A stretch of 64,000 nt of DNA from DATKBT01 sp035546295 (GCA_035546295.1 DATKBT010000114.1:135880-199879); one strand, 5' to 3'; counted from the stretch's first letter, positions 9,929-18,681 are shown. Notes: generated by a model from the sequence alone, not told the origin. Numbers and translations are program-made.

Positions 9929-10834
9929 TCAATCCTCCTCGGCCTCGCGCACGGTGAGCACCGGACAGGCCACCTGGCTCAGCACGTTCTCGGCCACGCT
10001 GCCCAGCAGCCAGCGAGTCGGCCCGCTCGCGCCGGCGCTGGCCTGGACCAGGAGATCGGGCTCGCTCTGCGCCGCGTGCTCGACGATGGTCAGCACCACC
10101 GGACCCTCGACCACGGTGAGCGTGGAGCGATCGGGGTCGAGCCCGGCCTCGTCACGAAGCTCCGCCAACCGCTCCGAGGCCTCCTCGGTGACCTCGCCGA
10201 TTGGGATCGGCGGCAGCTCGGGGTACGCCGCGTAAGCGACCATCGGCGTCGGCGCCACCACGTGCAGGAGCTCGACCGAGGCGCCGGTCCATCTCGCGAA
10301 CCGCGCTGCGAGAGCAGTCGCCAGCGCCGAACGCGGGCCCAGATCCACCGGGACCAGGATGGCGCCGCGGTCGTTCCCCGCGGGCGCCTCCGAGCCCCGC
10401 ACCGTCAGGACCGGGCAGGGCGCATGCCGCACCACCTCCTGGGCGACGCTGCCGAGAGCGAGCTTGCGCCATCCCCGCCGGCCATGGGTCGCCATCACGA
10501 TCAGGTCGGCGCCCTGGTCCGCCGCGTACTGCACGACCTCGGGGGCCGCCGCTACCCCCCGCCGGACCGCCCGCTGCACCTCGAGATCCTCGTCGGTGCC
10601 GGCCTCGATCAGACCGTCGAAGAGCTGCCCCGTGTACTGGCCGAGCGCCTCGACGTACTCGTCGAGCTTGGGAAAGCGAACCGCGGCGTCGGTGACGTGA
10701 GCGTGCAGCACGTCCACGTAGAGCACGTGGAGCTCGGCGCCGAACGTCCGCGCGAGTTGGGCAGCGTAGGGCAGAGCATCCTTCGACTCGCTGGAGAAGT
10801 CGGTGGGAAACAGGACTCGCTCGAAGGGTTCCAC
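9929..10834 (-). CDS. Tandem universal stress protein (two UspA domains)
   Basis: A 301-residue protein with two UspA domains of about 145 residues each. Both keep the nucleotide-binding signature GX2GX9[19 protein letters not shown] in the first, [17 protein letters not shown] in the second, so both probably bind ATP. GTG 10834 is chosen because MEPFERVLFPTDFS starts there behind GGGAGACACC; longer frames run into non-homologous sequence. It is a close paralogue of the tandem Usp at 11842-12789. Members of this kind act in oxygen- or energy-limitation survival; precise role unknown. Confidence 0.92.
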   Translation of the reverse strand: MEPFERVLFPTDFSSESKDALPYAAQLARTFGAELHVLYVDVLHAHVTDAAVRFPKLDEYVEALGQYTGQLFDGLIEAGTDEDLEVQRAVRRGVAAAPEVVQYAADQGADLIVMATHGRRGWRKLALGSVAQEVVRHAPCPVLTVRGSEAPAGNDRGAILVPVDLGPRSALATALAARFARWTGASVELLHVVAPTPMVAYAAYPELPPIPIGEVTEEASERLAELRDEAGLDPDRSTLTVVEGPVVLTIVEHAAQSEPDLLVQASAGASGPTRWLLGSVAENVLSQVACPVLTVREAEED

Positions 10835-11012
10835 GGTGTCTCCCTCTCTGGCTGGCGGGCTGGCTCGAGCCGAGTGGCCCGGTCCTCGACCGATGGGCTC
10901 GAAGTCTCGCTCAGTTCCGGGTCGCGCACAAACCGGCGCGGGAGCGTCGCCGCCGATCTCCTCGCTGGCGACCTGGAGACGAGGACGGAGGGCGGACCCG
11001 TTGCGATCGGGC

Positions 11013-11234
11013 TCAGCCGCCCTCTGGCCGAGTGGGCTCCGCGGCCCCGGCATCGAGTCCCTGCCGCAGCACGCGCCAGAGGTAGAGCAACGATCCGACG
11101 AAAGTGAGGGCGGCGCCCAGCAGGAAGAGCGTGAAGGTCAGCGGGTGCGACCGCGGCAGGCTGACGACCTGGATGATCAGCCCGGCGAGCACGAGCAGGG
11201 CTGGAGCGTCGAGGTTTCCGGTGAAACGCCGCAT
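11013..11234 (-). CDS. Small two-helix membrane protein linked to the tetraheme cytochrome
   Basis: Seventy-three residues: MRRFTGNLDAPALLVLAG, then two hydrophobic helices around residues 9-26 and 35-57, and a short polar tail. No known family is recognised. The ATG overlaps the cytochrome TGA (TGATG), so the two are translationally coupled. A role as a membrane partner or assembly subunit of the tetraheme cytochrome is suggested only by that coupling. A 178-bp space with no further gene separates it from the next usp gene. Confidence 0.7.
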   Translation of the reverse strand: MRRFTGNLDAPALLVLAGLIIQVVSLPRSHPLTFTLFLLGAALTFVGSLLYLWRVLRQGLDAGAAEPTRPEGG

Positions 11235-11839
11235 CACGGCCCCTCCCCCACTGTCGACATCGCCGCGGCGGTCTCCCAATCGATGTCGTGAACCGGGCCG
11301 TGACAGTCCAGGCACGAGGTCTCCTCGGCGAGCAGCTCGGCCTGCATCTCGGCGTGCAGCTCGTTCTCCTCGTAGCTCTTCGCGCCGGCGTGACAGTGCA
11401 GACACTCGCGGTTGCGGTAGGGCTCGTAGAGCTCGATCGGGTACTCCGCGGTCCCGAAGTAGTAGACCAGCATGTGCCGGACACCCGACCACTTCGCCTT
11501 CAGGTCGCCGTACATGGCGTAGGTGGTATGACAGGTGAAGCAGGCATGGTCGCCGTCGATCAGCCGGTTCTGGAAGTGCACCGCCGGCAGCAGCTCCGAG
11601 TCCTCGGCGGTCAGGCTCGCACCGTAAGGCTCCATCACGTGGCAGGTCAGGCAGAACTCCGTGCTCTTCGACTGCTCGAGGTGGTAGCTGGCGCCCCCGG
11701 CGGTGAGCAGCATCGGCAGGAGGAAGAGTCCCAGGAACGGCATCGCGCGGCCCGCGATGGTCCGCCCCTTCGGACCCACGACCACGATGACCACCACCAG
11801 GCCGGCCGCGACCAGCAGCAGGGCGACGAGCAGGAGCAC
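11234..11839 (-). CDS. NapC/NirT-like tetraheme cytochrome c
   Basis: A 201-residue membrane-anchored c-type cytochrome. Two hydrophobic segments lie near residues 1-22 and 32-48. Four CxxCH haem sites follow: C63-H67, C100-H104, C146-H150 and C176-H180. NapC/NrfH-type proteins pass electrons from the quinol pool to periplasmic reductases, but no terminal reductase is encoded beside it. GTG 11839 lies 2 nt after the upstream usp stop; no better start was found. Being sandwiched between Usp genes suggests co-regulation with redox stress. Confidence 0.85.
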   Translation of the reverse strand: MLLLVALLLVAAGLVVVIVVVGPKGRTIAGRAMPFLGLFLLPMLLTAGGASYHLEQSKSTEFCLTCHVMEPYGASLTAEDSELLPAVHFQNRLIDGDHACFTCHTTYAMYGDLKAKWSGVRHMLVYYFGTAEYPIELYEPYRNRECLHCHAGAKSYEENELHAEMQAELLAEETSCLDCHGPVHDIDWETAAAMSTVGEGP

Positions 11840-11841
11840 GT

Positions 11842-12789
11842 TCAGGATCTGGAATCCCTTTCGGTCGACCCGGGCTCGGTGCCGGTGCCGACGTCCCCCT
11901 CGCGCACGGTCAGGACCGGACAGGCGACGTGGCTGACGATGTTCTCGGCGACGCTGCCGAGCAGCCAGCGGGTCGGCCCGCTCAGCCCAGCGCTGGCCTG
12001 GATCAGAAGATCGGGCTCCACCTCCCGCGCGCGGTCGAGGATGGTGAGGACCACCGGACCCTCGATCACGGTCAGGTCGCAGGACGACGGATCGAGACCG
12101 GCCTCGTCCCGCAGCTCCGCCAGCCGTCTCTCCGATTCCTCGCGCACCTCGACCACCGGCATCGGCGGCAGCTCGGGATAGGCGGAGTAGGCGATCACGG
12201 GCGTCGGCGCCACCACGTGGAGCAGCTCGACCCTCGCCCCGGTCGAGCGGGCGAAGCGGGCCGCCTGCTCGACGGCGAGCCGCGAGCGGGGGCTGAGGTC
12301 GACCGGCACCAGGATCGTGCCGCGGTCGAAACCCTGGGGCGCCTGCGACCCGCGCACCGTGAGCACCGGGCAGCCGGCGTGCCGCACCACCTCCTGCGCC
12401 ACGCTGCCGAGGGCCAGCTTGCGCAGCCCCCGCCGGCCGTGAGTCGCCATCACGATCAGGTCGACCCCCTGATCCGTCGCGTACTGGACGATCTCCGGGG
12501 CGGCCGAGACCGCTCTGCGCACCGCGCGACGCACCTCGAGATCGTCGCCCAGCCCGGTCGCGAGCAGACCGTCGAAGAGCTGCCCGGTGTACTTGCCGAG
12601 CGCCTCGACGTACTCGTCGAGCTTCGGGAAGCGCAGAGCCGCATCACTCACGTGGCCGTGCAACACGTCGACGTAGAGGACGTGGAGCTCGGCGCGGAAG
12701 GTCCCGGCGAGCTGCGCCGCATAGGGCAGCGCCGCCTTCGACTCGTCCGAGAAGTCGGTCGGAAACAGAATTCTCTCGAAAGGACGCAT
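11842..12789 (-). CDS. Tandem universal stress protein (two UspA domains)
   Basis: A 315-residue tandem Usp, very similar to the one at 9929-10834 over its whole length ([20 protein letters not shown] at the start). Both nucleotide loops ([34 protein letters not shown]) are kept. A C-terminal tail of about 15 charged residues is extra. The 3' end is almost abutted by the cytochrome gene (2 nt). Local gene duplication is the likely origin of the two tandem Usps, with the cytochrome pair inserted between or co-duplicated and lost. Confidence 0.92.
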   Translation of the reverse strand: MRPFERILFPTDFSDESKAALPYAAQLAGTFRAELHVLYVDVLHGHVSDAALRFPKLDEYVEALGKYTGQLFDGLLATGLGDDLEVRRAVRRAVSAAPEIVQYATDQGVDLIVMATHGRRGLRKLALGSVAQEVVRHAGCPVLTVRGSQAPQGFDRGTILVPVDLSPRSRLAVEQAARFARSTGARVELLHVVAPTPVIAYSAYPELPPMPVVEVREESERRLAELRDEAGLDPSSCDLTVIEGPVVLTILDRAREVEPDLLIQASAGLSGPTRWLLGSVAENIVSHVACPVLTVREGDVGTGTEPGSTERDSRS

Positions 12790-12807
12790 CCCCCCCTCCT
12801 CTCTTCC

Positions 12808-13254
12808 CTATCCGGCGGTGGCCTCGCCGGCGGGAACCACCAGCACCGGGCGAGTCGCGTGGCGAATCACGCGGTCGGCGGTGCTGCCGAGCAGCAGGCG
12901 CCCGATCGCACCATGGCCGTGGGAAGCGATCACCACCAGGTCGGCCTGCCAGCGGTCGGCGCAGTCCTGGATCACTTCCGCCGGGTCGCCTTCCACGATG
13001 CAGGTCTCGACCGCGCAACCGTCGAAGATCTCCGCGCACCACCGGGCCGCCGCCTCCTCGGCGAGACCCCGGTGGGTCGCCTGGACCTGCCGCCGGGTCT
13101 TCTCGTCGATCAGCGGATGCACCCGATCCTCGACCGCGTGCACCACCACGATCCCGCTGCCGAGCGCGCGGGCGAGACGTGCTGCCTCTCGCGCCGCGGC
13201 CTCCGATGCCGGCGAGAAGTCGGTCGCCACGACGATCCACCGCTGTGTGCTCAT
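12808..13254 (-). CDS. Single-domain universal stress protein
   Basis: A 148-residue UspA-fold protein with an ATP-type signature (SHGHGAIGRLLLGSTADRV) near the C-terminus. ATG 13254 begins MSTQRWIVVATDFSPAS, the normal first strand. It lies between the receiver gene (28 nt upstream) and the tandem usp (18 nt downstream), consistent with one transcript. Function beyond stress adaptation is unknown. Confidence 0.9.
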   Translation of the reverse strand: MSTQRWIVVATDFSPASEAAAREAARLARALGSGIVVVHAVEDRVHPLIDEKTRRQVQATHRGLAEEAAARWCAEIFDGCAVETCIVEGDPAEVIQDCADRWQADLVVIASHGHGAIGRLLLGSTADRVIRHATRPVLVVPAGEATAG

Positions 13255-13282
13255 GTGCGAATCGCTCCGATCTACCGTTCGA

Positions 13283-13702
13283 TCACGAGTCACGCCGCGC
13301 GTCGGCCATCGCACTCTCCACCCGCCGGGTCAACGCGGCGCCCAGGAACGGCTTCTCGAAGAAGTCGGCGGCGCCTTCGCGCAGAGCCTGGACGGCCAGG
13401 TGGACGTCGGGCGACGAAGCTAACACGACGACCGCCACCTTCCCACTCGTCCGTCGTTGGACCGCGCGCAGCACGTCGAGTCCCGAGGTGTCGGGAAGAT
13501 CGGTGTCGACCAGCACGCACCCAGGGGCCGTCAGGTCGCTCTGCGCGAGGAAGTCCTCGCCGTATCGGAACGTCCCGAGCTCGACCGGCAGGTGCCGCAA
13601 CAGCCAGGAGACCGACGCCTGGATCGCTGGATCGGGATCGACCAGCCAGACCCGAAAGGGTCCCAGCGGCGCACGGCTCCGTAAATCGCTCTCGCCATTC
13701 AC
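13283..13702 (-). CDS. Stand-alone response regulator receiver domain
   Basis: 139 residues, a receiver domain with no output domain. From the GTG start, the acidic pair is D22/D24 (LVDPDP), the phosphoacceptor is D66 (CVLVDTDLPDTSG) and the lysine is K117 (FFEKPF). The FixJ-like layout suggests phosphorylation by the nearby FixL-like kinase or another histidine kinase. GTG 13702 is the most plausible start; the frame is open upstream but that sequence is antisense to the CBS gene. Likely a signalling relay or protein-interaction switch; no target can be named. Confidence 0.78.
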   Translation of the reverse strand: MNGESDLRSRAPLGPFRVWLVDPDPAIQASVSWLLRHLPVELGTFRYGEDFLAQSDLTAPGCVLVDTDLPDTSGLDVLRAVQRRTSGKVAVVVLASSPDVHLAVQALREGAADFFEKPFLGAALTRRVESAMADARRDS

Positions 13703-13776
13703 GGTCGACGGAGCGGTGGCAGAAGAGGGCCGAGGCGGCTGCGGTTCGGCCCGTGAGTGCCGGGCCGCGAGCCCGC

Positions 13777-14181
13777 TCACTCCCCCTCCGCCAGCAGCCG
13801 AACGAAGTCCGACTCGGTGAGGATGCCGACCAGTCGGCCACCCGCCACCACCGGCAGGCAGCCGTACTTGTTCTCGAACATCGTCTGCGCGGCGGCGCGG
13901 ATGTCGTCGCTCGGCTCCACCGTTGCGACGTCCTCGGTCATCACCGTCTCGATCCGCGTTCCCTGCAGGAAGTCGTTGCGCGCGCTCAGGGGCAGGGTCG
14001 CCGTTCCATCGGTGGCGCGCGCCAGATCGCGCTGGGAAACGACCCCGACCAGGTTGCCGGAGTGGTCGACGATCGGCACGTGCCGGATGTCGTGCTCCCA
14101 CATCAGCTCCTGGAGCTCTCTGAGGCTCGCATCGGCGCCCAGGCTGAACACGCGGTCGGTCATGAGATCTGCAACGGTCAT
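13777..14181 (-). CDS. CBS-pair protein
   Basis: A 134-residue protein made of two CBS motifs: MTVADLMTDRVFSLGADAS with HDIRHVPIVDHSGNLVGVVSQRDL, and IETVMTEDVATVEPSDDI with YGCLPVVAGGRLVGILTESDFVRLL. CBS pairs bind adenine nucleotides and report energy status. It lies in the stress island just downstream of a larger protein carrying a second CBS pair, so the island has two candidate AMP/ATP sensors. Confidence 0.92.
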   Translation of the reverse strand: MTVADLMTDRVFSLGADASLRELQELMWEHDIRHVPIVDHSGNLVGVVSQRDLARATDGTATLPLSARNDFLQGTRIETVMTEDVATVEPSDDIRAAAQTMFENKYGCLPVVAGGRLVGILTESDFVRLLAEGE

Positions 14182-14308
14182 TGCGGGTCGGCTCGTCGGG
14201 TCGTGATCTCTCCTTCGGCATCATGCAGCAAGGTCCGTGACCGTCGCCATCCGGACATGGATCGGGGCCCGTACGTAGATCCCGTAGTCGCCGCCGATCG
14301 CGACCGCC

Positions 14309-16237
14309 TCAGGACGATCCCCTCGACGCGATGGCGCGGACGATGTCTCGCGATGTCACGATGCCCACCATTCGGCCGCGCGACACCACCAGGGCGCAGT
14401 CCGAGGCGGTGCTCATCAGGAGCTCCGCGAGCTCGCGCAGCCGGGTGCCCGGCTCGACCTGCGGGACCCGCTTGATCATCACCTCAGAGGCCGATGCCGG
14501 GCTGGGGCTCGATTCGAGGTGCATCGCGCGATGCCAGGAGCGCTCGGAGAGGACGCCCAGGGGCCGTCCCTCGTGGTCCTCCACCGGTACGTGTCGGACG
14601 TGACGCCAGTCCATCACGGCGAAGGCCAGGCTCGCGGCGTCCTCGGGTGCGACGGTGTAGAGATCACCCGTCATCAGCTCCTCCACCGGCCGGTTCCTCC
14701 AGCGCCCCAGCGTCTGGGAGAACGCGCTGGCGCCGACGTCCGGCATCCCGGCCTCCGCCAGGAGCTGCGAGATCGGCTGCCGATGCAGCGGCTCGACGCC
14801 CTTCTGGACCTCGAGCAGCCGCCGGGTGAGCTCGAGCAGACCCTCGCCTCCCGAGGATTCCTCGGCGTCGTCGAGGGCCGCCAACATCCAACGCGAGGGC
14901 GTCAGCCCGCATGAGACCCGCTCCACGATGCAGCCGAGGTAGCGCTCGACGTGCTCCGAGGGCACCTCGAGGCGGGAGAGGCCGTCGGCGGCCGCCGGGA
15001 CGAGACGCTCGAGGAGGAGCTTCCGGGCGTCGAGCTTCTCGCCGTCGAGCCAGGCGAGCGGCACCTCGAGGCCGAGTCGAGCGGCATCGATCAGGTTGGA
15101 CCTGGCCGAGCGAAACGGCAGGCGGGAAGCCGGATCGCCGATCTGGCGCGGGAGCTCGGCCAGCAGGCCGTAGAACAGAGCGGCGTTCGCCACCTCGTCG
15201 AGCACGGTCGGACCGGAGGGCAGGACGCGGTTCTCGATGCGGACGTGGGGCACGCCGTCCGTGACCCCGTAGCACGGGCGGTTCCAGCGCCAGATCGTGC
15301 TGCCGTGCAGCGACAGCGACTCCAGCCGCGGAACCTCGCCAGAGCGCAGCCGCTCCATCGAGTCCTCGGGGGCCTCGAGCACGAGCATGGGGCGGTAGCG
15401 AGCGACGTTGTCGCGAAACACCTCGAGACAGCTGCGCTGCAGCCAATCCGAGCCGAAGCCGACCCTCGGCTGGAGGCCGCGCGCCCGCTCCCCTTCGGTG
15501 CGCGAGTCGATCGCGCGCTCGAAGAGAGCGACCCGCGTCTCGTGCCAGAGCCGGCGCCCGCAGAACAGCGGCGAGGCCGTCGCGGCCGCGAGCATCGGCC
15601 CGGTGATCAGCTGGGCGAGGTTGTAGGTCACCGCGAAGTCCGACGGCGCCACCTGGAGATGGAGCTGCAGGCTGCAGTTCGCGCTCTCGGGCATGGGGTG
15701 ATCGAAGGTCGCCTCGAACTGCTCGACGCCCCGGATGAAGATCGAGAAAGGACGGCCGCCGCGCAACCTGAGCGCGGCGCGGGTCAGCGCGCGGTAGCGC
15801 GGCTCCTCGCTCATGTTCTCGAGTGTCAGGTCCTCCTCGCGCAGGCTGGGGAGAATCCCGACCAGCAGCGGATGGGCCCCATAGCTGCGGGCGACGATCC
15901 CGACCGCCTGGACGGCGTTCCTCAGCCGGTCCTCGATCTCGCCGAGGAAGTCCCCTCCGAGCGGGACCGGTTTGAGGTTGGCCTCCAGGTTGAACAGGGC
16001 GAGCTCGGAGGTGAAGCGGCTGTCGAGCTGACTGAGCACCCGCGCCGCCACCGGCAGCGGTCGTCCTCCCGCCCCGACCAGGAACAGCTCCTGCTCAGCT
16101 CCGGCGTGCAGCCGGGGCGACGCCATCCGCGGATCGTCGAGCAGGCGCTCGAGCGCCTCGAGGTCCCGGAGCAGGGCCGCCGTGAACCGGCGGACCTCCC
16201 CGGGGTCGTCGCTTCCCTTTGCTGCGTGCTGTCCCAC
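14309..16237 (-). CDS. GCS2 (glutamate-cysteine ligase type 2-like) protein fused to a CBS pair
   Basis: A 642-residue fusion. Residues about 20-420 resemble the GCS2/YbdK carboxylate-amine ligase fold: AGAEQELFLVG near residue 46, FNLEANLKPVPLGGDF, ANCSLQLHLQVAP and NRVLPSGPTVLDE. Residues about 520-640 are a CBS pair (EELMTGDLYTVAPEDAASL, HVRHVPVEDHEGRPLGVLSER, SDCALVVSRGRMVGIVTSRDIVRA). The family joins an amino group to a glutamate-like gamma carboxylate with ATP; the substrate is unknown. The CBS module suggests adenylate control of the ligase. The start is GTG without a strong ribosome-binding site. Confidence 0.85.
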   Translation of the reverse strand: MGQHAAKGSDDPGEVRRFTAALLRDLEALERLLDDPRMASPRLHAGAEQELFLVGAGGRPLPVAARVLSQLDSRFTSELALFNLEANLKPVPLGGDFLGEIEDRLRNAVQAVGIVARSYGAHPLLVGILPSLREEDLTLENMSEEPRYRALTRAALRLRGGRPFSIFIRGVEQFEATFDHPMPESANCSLQLHLQVAPSDFAVTYNLAQLITGPMLAAATASPLFCGRRLWHETRVALFERAIDSRTEGERARGLQPRVGFGSDWLQRSCLEVFRDNVARYRPMLVLEAPEDSMERLRSGEVPRLESLSLHGSTIWRWNRPCYGVTDGVPHVRIENRVLPSGPTVLDEVANAALFYGLLAELPRQIGDPASRLPFRSARSNLIDAARLGLEVPLAWLDGEKLDARKLLLERLVPAAADGLSRLEVPSEHVERYLGCIVERVSCGLTPSRWMLAALDDAEESSGGEGLLELTRRLLEVQKGVEPLHRQPISQLLAEAGMPDVGASAFSQTLGRWRNRPVEELMTGDLYTVAPEDAASLAFAVMDWRHVRHVPVEDHEGRPLGVLSERSWHRAMHLESSPSPASASEVMIKRVPQVEPGTRLRELAELLMSTASDCALVVSRGRMVGIVTSRDIVRAIASRGSS

Positions 16238-16343
16238 TGCTCGAATCTCGGAGCCACGGCCTTGGAGGCACGACCTCGGAGCCTCGGCGAGTCCCGCCGG
16301 CCAATGCCTAGGAGCGGACTCTACTTGTCAGCCAGCCCGTTCC

Positions 16344-16358
16344 GGCTCCCTAGGAGCC
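16344..16358. terminator. Small perfect inverted repeat downstream of the fixJ-like gene
   Basis: GGCTCC-CTA-GGAGCC lies about 90 nt after the stop of the regulator at 16451 and before the GCS2-CBS gene. The stem is only six base pairs and no T-run follows on either strand, so an intrinsic terminator is doubtful. The rest of 16238-16450 shows no gene. Confidence 0.2.
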
Positions 16359-16450
16359 CCTAGCCGCGCCTCGGTTTCTCCGGAGTGGACACTCTCTCGC
16401 GGATCCGACCGCACTCTCACAGCCGATCGGCACCGTCCGGAACCAGCGGC

Positions 16451-17077
16451 TCAGGCGTCCTGTTGCTGCTCGAGGGCCACGGCCATGCGCACGAGGTGGG
16501 CGAGCGACTCCGCCGCCATCTTTTCCATCACCTGCGCTCGATGGATCTCGACCGTCCGCTGGCTGATCCCCAAGCGGCTCGCGACGACCTTGTTGGCTTG
16601 GCCGGCGACCACCAGCTCCATCACCTCTCGCTCGCGCGGGGTCAGCTTCTCGTAGCGCTCGGCGAGCTGCTCGACCCGCTCCTCTAGGCTCCGGCCCGCG
16701 GCGTCCTGCCTCAGAGCCGCGTGGATGCGGTCGAGCAGCTCCTGGTGAGGAAACGGCTTGGTCAGGAAATCGTACGCCCCGGCCTTGAGCGCTGTCACCG
16801 CCATCGGTACGTCGCCGTGACCGGTGATGAACAGGATCGGCCAGTGGGCACCACGCACGCCGAGCTCACGCTGGAGCTCCAGCCCGCTCATGCCGGGCAT
16901 CCGGATGTCGAGCACCAGGCATCCCTCGCGCTCGAGCCGGGCCTGCTCGAGGAACTCGCTGGCGGAGGCGAATCCCTCGACCTGCAGGCCCACCGACGTA
17001 CACAGCATCTCGAGCGAATCGCGAAAGCTGTCGTCGTCGTCGACGATGAACACTGTCGGTCCCGGCTCTTCGCTCAC
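16451..17077 (-). CDS. FixJ-like LuxR-family response regulator
   Basis: 208 residues. The N-terminal receiver has D13-D16 (VDDDDSF), phosphoacceptor D57 (LVLDIRMPGMSG), T85 (FITGHGD) and K107 (FLTKPFPH). The C-terminal LuxR helix-turn-helix spans about residues 145-205 (LTPREREVMELVVAG, ISQRTVEIHRAQVMEKM). GTG 17077 follows GGAGG and overlaps the kinase stop as GTGA, so kinase and regulator are made together. By FixJ analogy, phosphorylation would dimerise it and activate promoters; targets probably include the neighbouring stress island, which is inference. Confidence 0.93.
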   Translation of the reverse strand: MSEEPGPTVFIVDDDDSFRDSLEMLCTSVGLQVEGFASASEFLEQARLEREGCLVLDIRMPGMSGLELQRELGVRGAHWPILFITGHGDVPMAVTALKAGAYDFLTKPFPHQELLDRIHAALRQDAAGRSLEERVEQLAERYEKLTPREREVMELVVAGQANKVVASRLGISQRTVEIHRAQVMEKMAAESLAHLVRMAVALEQQQDA

Positions 17078-18681
17078 GGCGCCTCCTTCTCCTCCGACGG
17101 CTCCTCCGACGGCCCCTCCGACGGCTCCTCGGCACTCTGCTCGGCTGGCCGTTCGATCGGCAGCGTGAACTTGAACTCCGTGCCTGCACCCTCCGGGTTC
17201 GGCTCGAACCACAACCGGCCCCCGTGCGCGGAGACGATCGACTGGCAGATCGCGAGTCCCATGCCCATGCCGGACCCCTTGGTCGTCACGAACGGGCTCA
17301 TGATCTCGCGCGCCACCTCGGGAGCGACCCCCTTGCCCCGATCGCGGACCGCGACCTCGATCTCGCTCTGCAGCGATCGGGTGCGCACCAGCAGCGGCGG
17401 CAGCCGGCCGGCCGCACCCAGACGGGCCTCGCGCTCGGCCTCGAAGCCGTTGCGCAGGAGGTTGAGGAGCACCTGCTGGATCTGGATCGGATCGCCGAGC
17501 AGCTCCGGGAGATCGGGCGCGAGATCGAGCACGACGCCGGAGTCCACCGTGCTGCCGTCGATCTCGGCGAGACGCACCGCCCTGCGCACCTGCTCGTTGA
17601 CCTCCATCACCTGCCGCCCACCGCCTTCGCCGCGCGCGAGCCGGCGCAGCCGGCGGATGACCTCCCCGGCCCGTCGCGCCTGTCCGGCGATCTTCTCCAG
17701 CACCTCGTCGAGCCTCTGCAGCCCGCCGGCGCCCTGGCGCAGAACGAGCCGCCCCGCTTCGGCATAGTTGGCGATGGCCCCCAGCGGCTGGTTGACCTCG
17801 TGCGCGATGCCGGCGGCCATCTCGCCCAACGTCCCGATCCGGTTCAGGTGAGCGAGGCGCTCACGCGCCGCCTGCAGCTCGGCCTCGGCCTGGAGCTCCT
17901 GGCTGCGGTCGACCATCTGGACGACGACCTGCGGTTCGTCCGTGATCTGGTCGTTGATCGCGGCGAGGTAGAGGGAGCCTTGCCTGGTCTCGCCGTCGGG
18001 GCGCACGCATTCGTAACGCTCGAGCGTCACCTCGGCGCGCTCGGGGGACAGGCCGCCGAGCGCTGCAGCCAGGCGCTCCCGCTGGTCCGGATGCGTCACC
18101 GCGCTGAGCAGAGCGCCGACCAGTGTCGCGGCGGAACGCTTCGCCACGCGCTCCCACGCCGCGTTGACCTGCAGGAAGCGGCCTTCGGCGTCGGTCATCG
18201 CCGTCGCGATCTGCCCGTTGTCGAACATCCGCTCGATCGCCTCCGTCTGGCGCCGCAGATCGTGCTCGAGCTCGCGCCGAAGCGTCAGGTCGCGGATCAA
18301 GCCGACGAAGATCCGCTGCCCGTCGGTGCTGCCTTCGCCGACGGCGAGCTCGATGGGGAACACCGTGCCGTCGCGTCGCTTCGCCTCGACCTCGCGCCCG
18401 AAGCCGATGATCCGGGGCTCGCCGCCCGCGAGATACCGCCGCAGGTACTCGGCGTGGTGCGTGGCGTACGGCTCGGGCATCAGGATCTCGACCGGCCCGC
18501 CGATCAGGTCCTCGGAGGTCCAGCCGAACAGGCGCTCGATCGCGCGGTTCACGCGCAGCATCCGTCCGTGCTCGTCCATCACGACGACGCCGTCGACGGT
18601 CGCCTCGAGCGTCGCCGCGAACAGCTCTCGCCAGTCGAGGTCCATCGCCTCGGGAGGCGCCTTCCCGATCGAGTCAGCCAT
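17074..18681 (-). CDS. FixL-like PAS-PAS sensor histidine kinase
   Basis: 535 residues from ATG 18681 (an ATG 42 bp further up is also in frame). PAS1 spans about residues 20-136, PAS2 145-260, HisKA 270-335 with phospho-His294 in AAGIAHEVNQPLGA, then a HATPase with NLLRNGFEAE, DRGKGVAPE and GSGMGMGLAICQSI. PAS1 strongly resembles FixL: LMPEPYATHHAEYLRRY and RIIGFGREVEAKRRDGT. Aligned by eye to BjFixL, the haem-ligand His200 is His76, Arg206 is Arg82 and Arg220 is Arg96, so O2 sensing is plausible. There is no transmembrane segment. The C-terminus is a Pro-Ser-Glu repeat encoded by 12-bp DNA repeats. Confidence 0.9.
   Translation of the reverse strand: MADSIGKAPPEAMDLDWRELFAATLEATVDGVVVMDEHGRMLRVNRAIERLFGWTSEDLIGGPVEILMPEPYATHHAEYLRRYLAGGEPRIIGFGREVEAKRRDGTVFPIELAVGEGSTDGQRIFVGLIRDLTLRRELEHDLRRQTEAIERMFDNGQIATAMTDAEGRFLQVNAAWERVAKRSAATLVGALLSAVTHPDQRERLAAALGGLSPERAEVTLERYECVRPDGETRQGSLYLAAINDQITDEPQVVVQMVDRSQELQAEAELQAARERLAHLNRIGTLGEMAAGIAHEVNQPLGAIANYAEAGRLVLRQGAGGLQRLDEVLEKIAGQARRAGEVIRRLRRLARGEGGGRQVMEVNEQVRRAVRLAEIDGSTVDSGVVLDLAPDLPELLGDPIQIQQVLLNLLRNGFEAEREARLGAAGRLPPLLVRTRSLQSEIEVAVRDRGKGVAPEVAREIMSPFVTTKGSGMGMGLAICQSIVSAHGGRLWFEPNPEGAGTEFKFTLPIERPAEQSAEEPSEGPSEEPSEEKEAP
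17090..17131. repeat. 12-bp coding tandem repeat at the kinase C-terminus
   Basis: Units TCCTCCGACGGC (17090-17101 and 17102-17113), CCCTCCGACGGC (17114-17125) and a partial fourth. On the coding strand they give a Glu-Pro-Ser-Glu/Gly repeat. The unit is a multiple of three, so copy-number change would keep the frame of the kinase tail and not touch the coupled regulator start. Confidence 0.85.

Noticed and set aside
14182..14308. FNR/FixK-type box (TTGAT-N4-ATCAA) upstream of the stress-island genes
   Set aside because: Looked for here and at 16238-16450 by eye; no convincing match was found.
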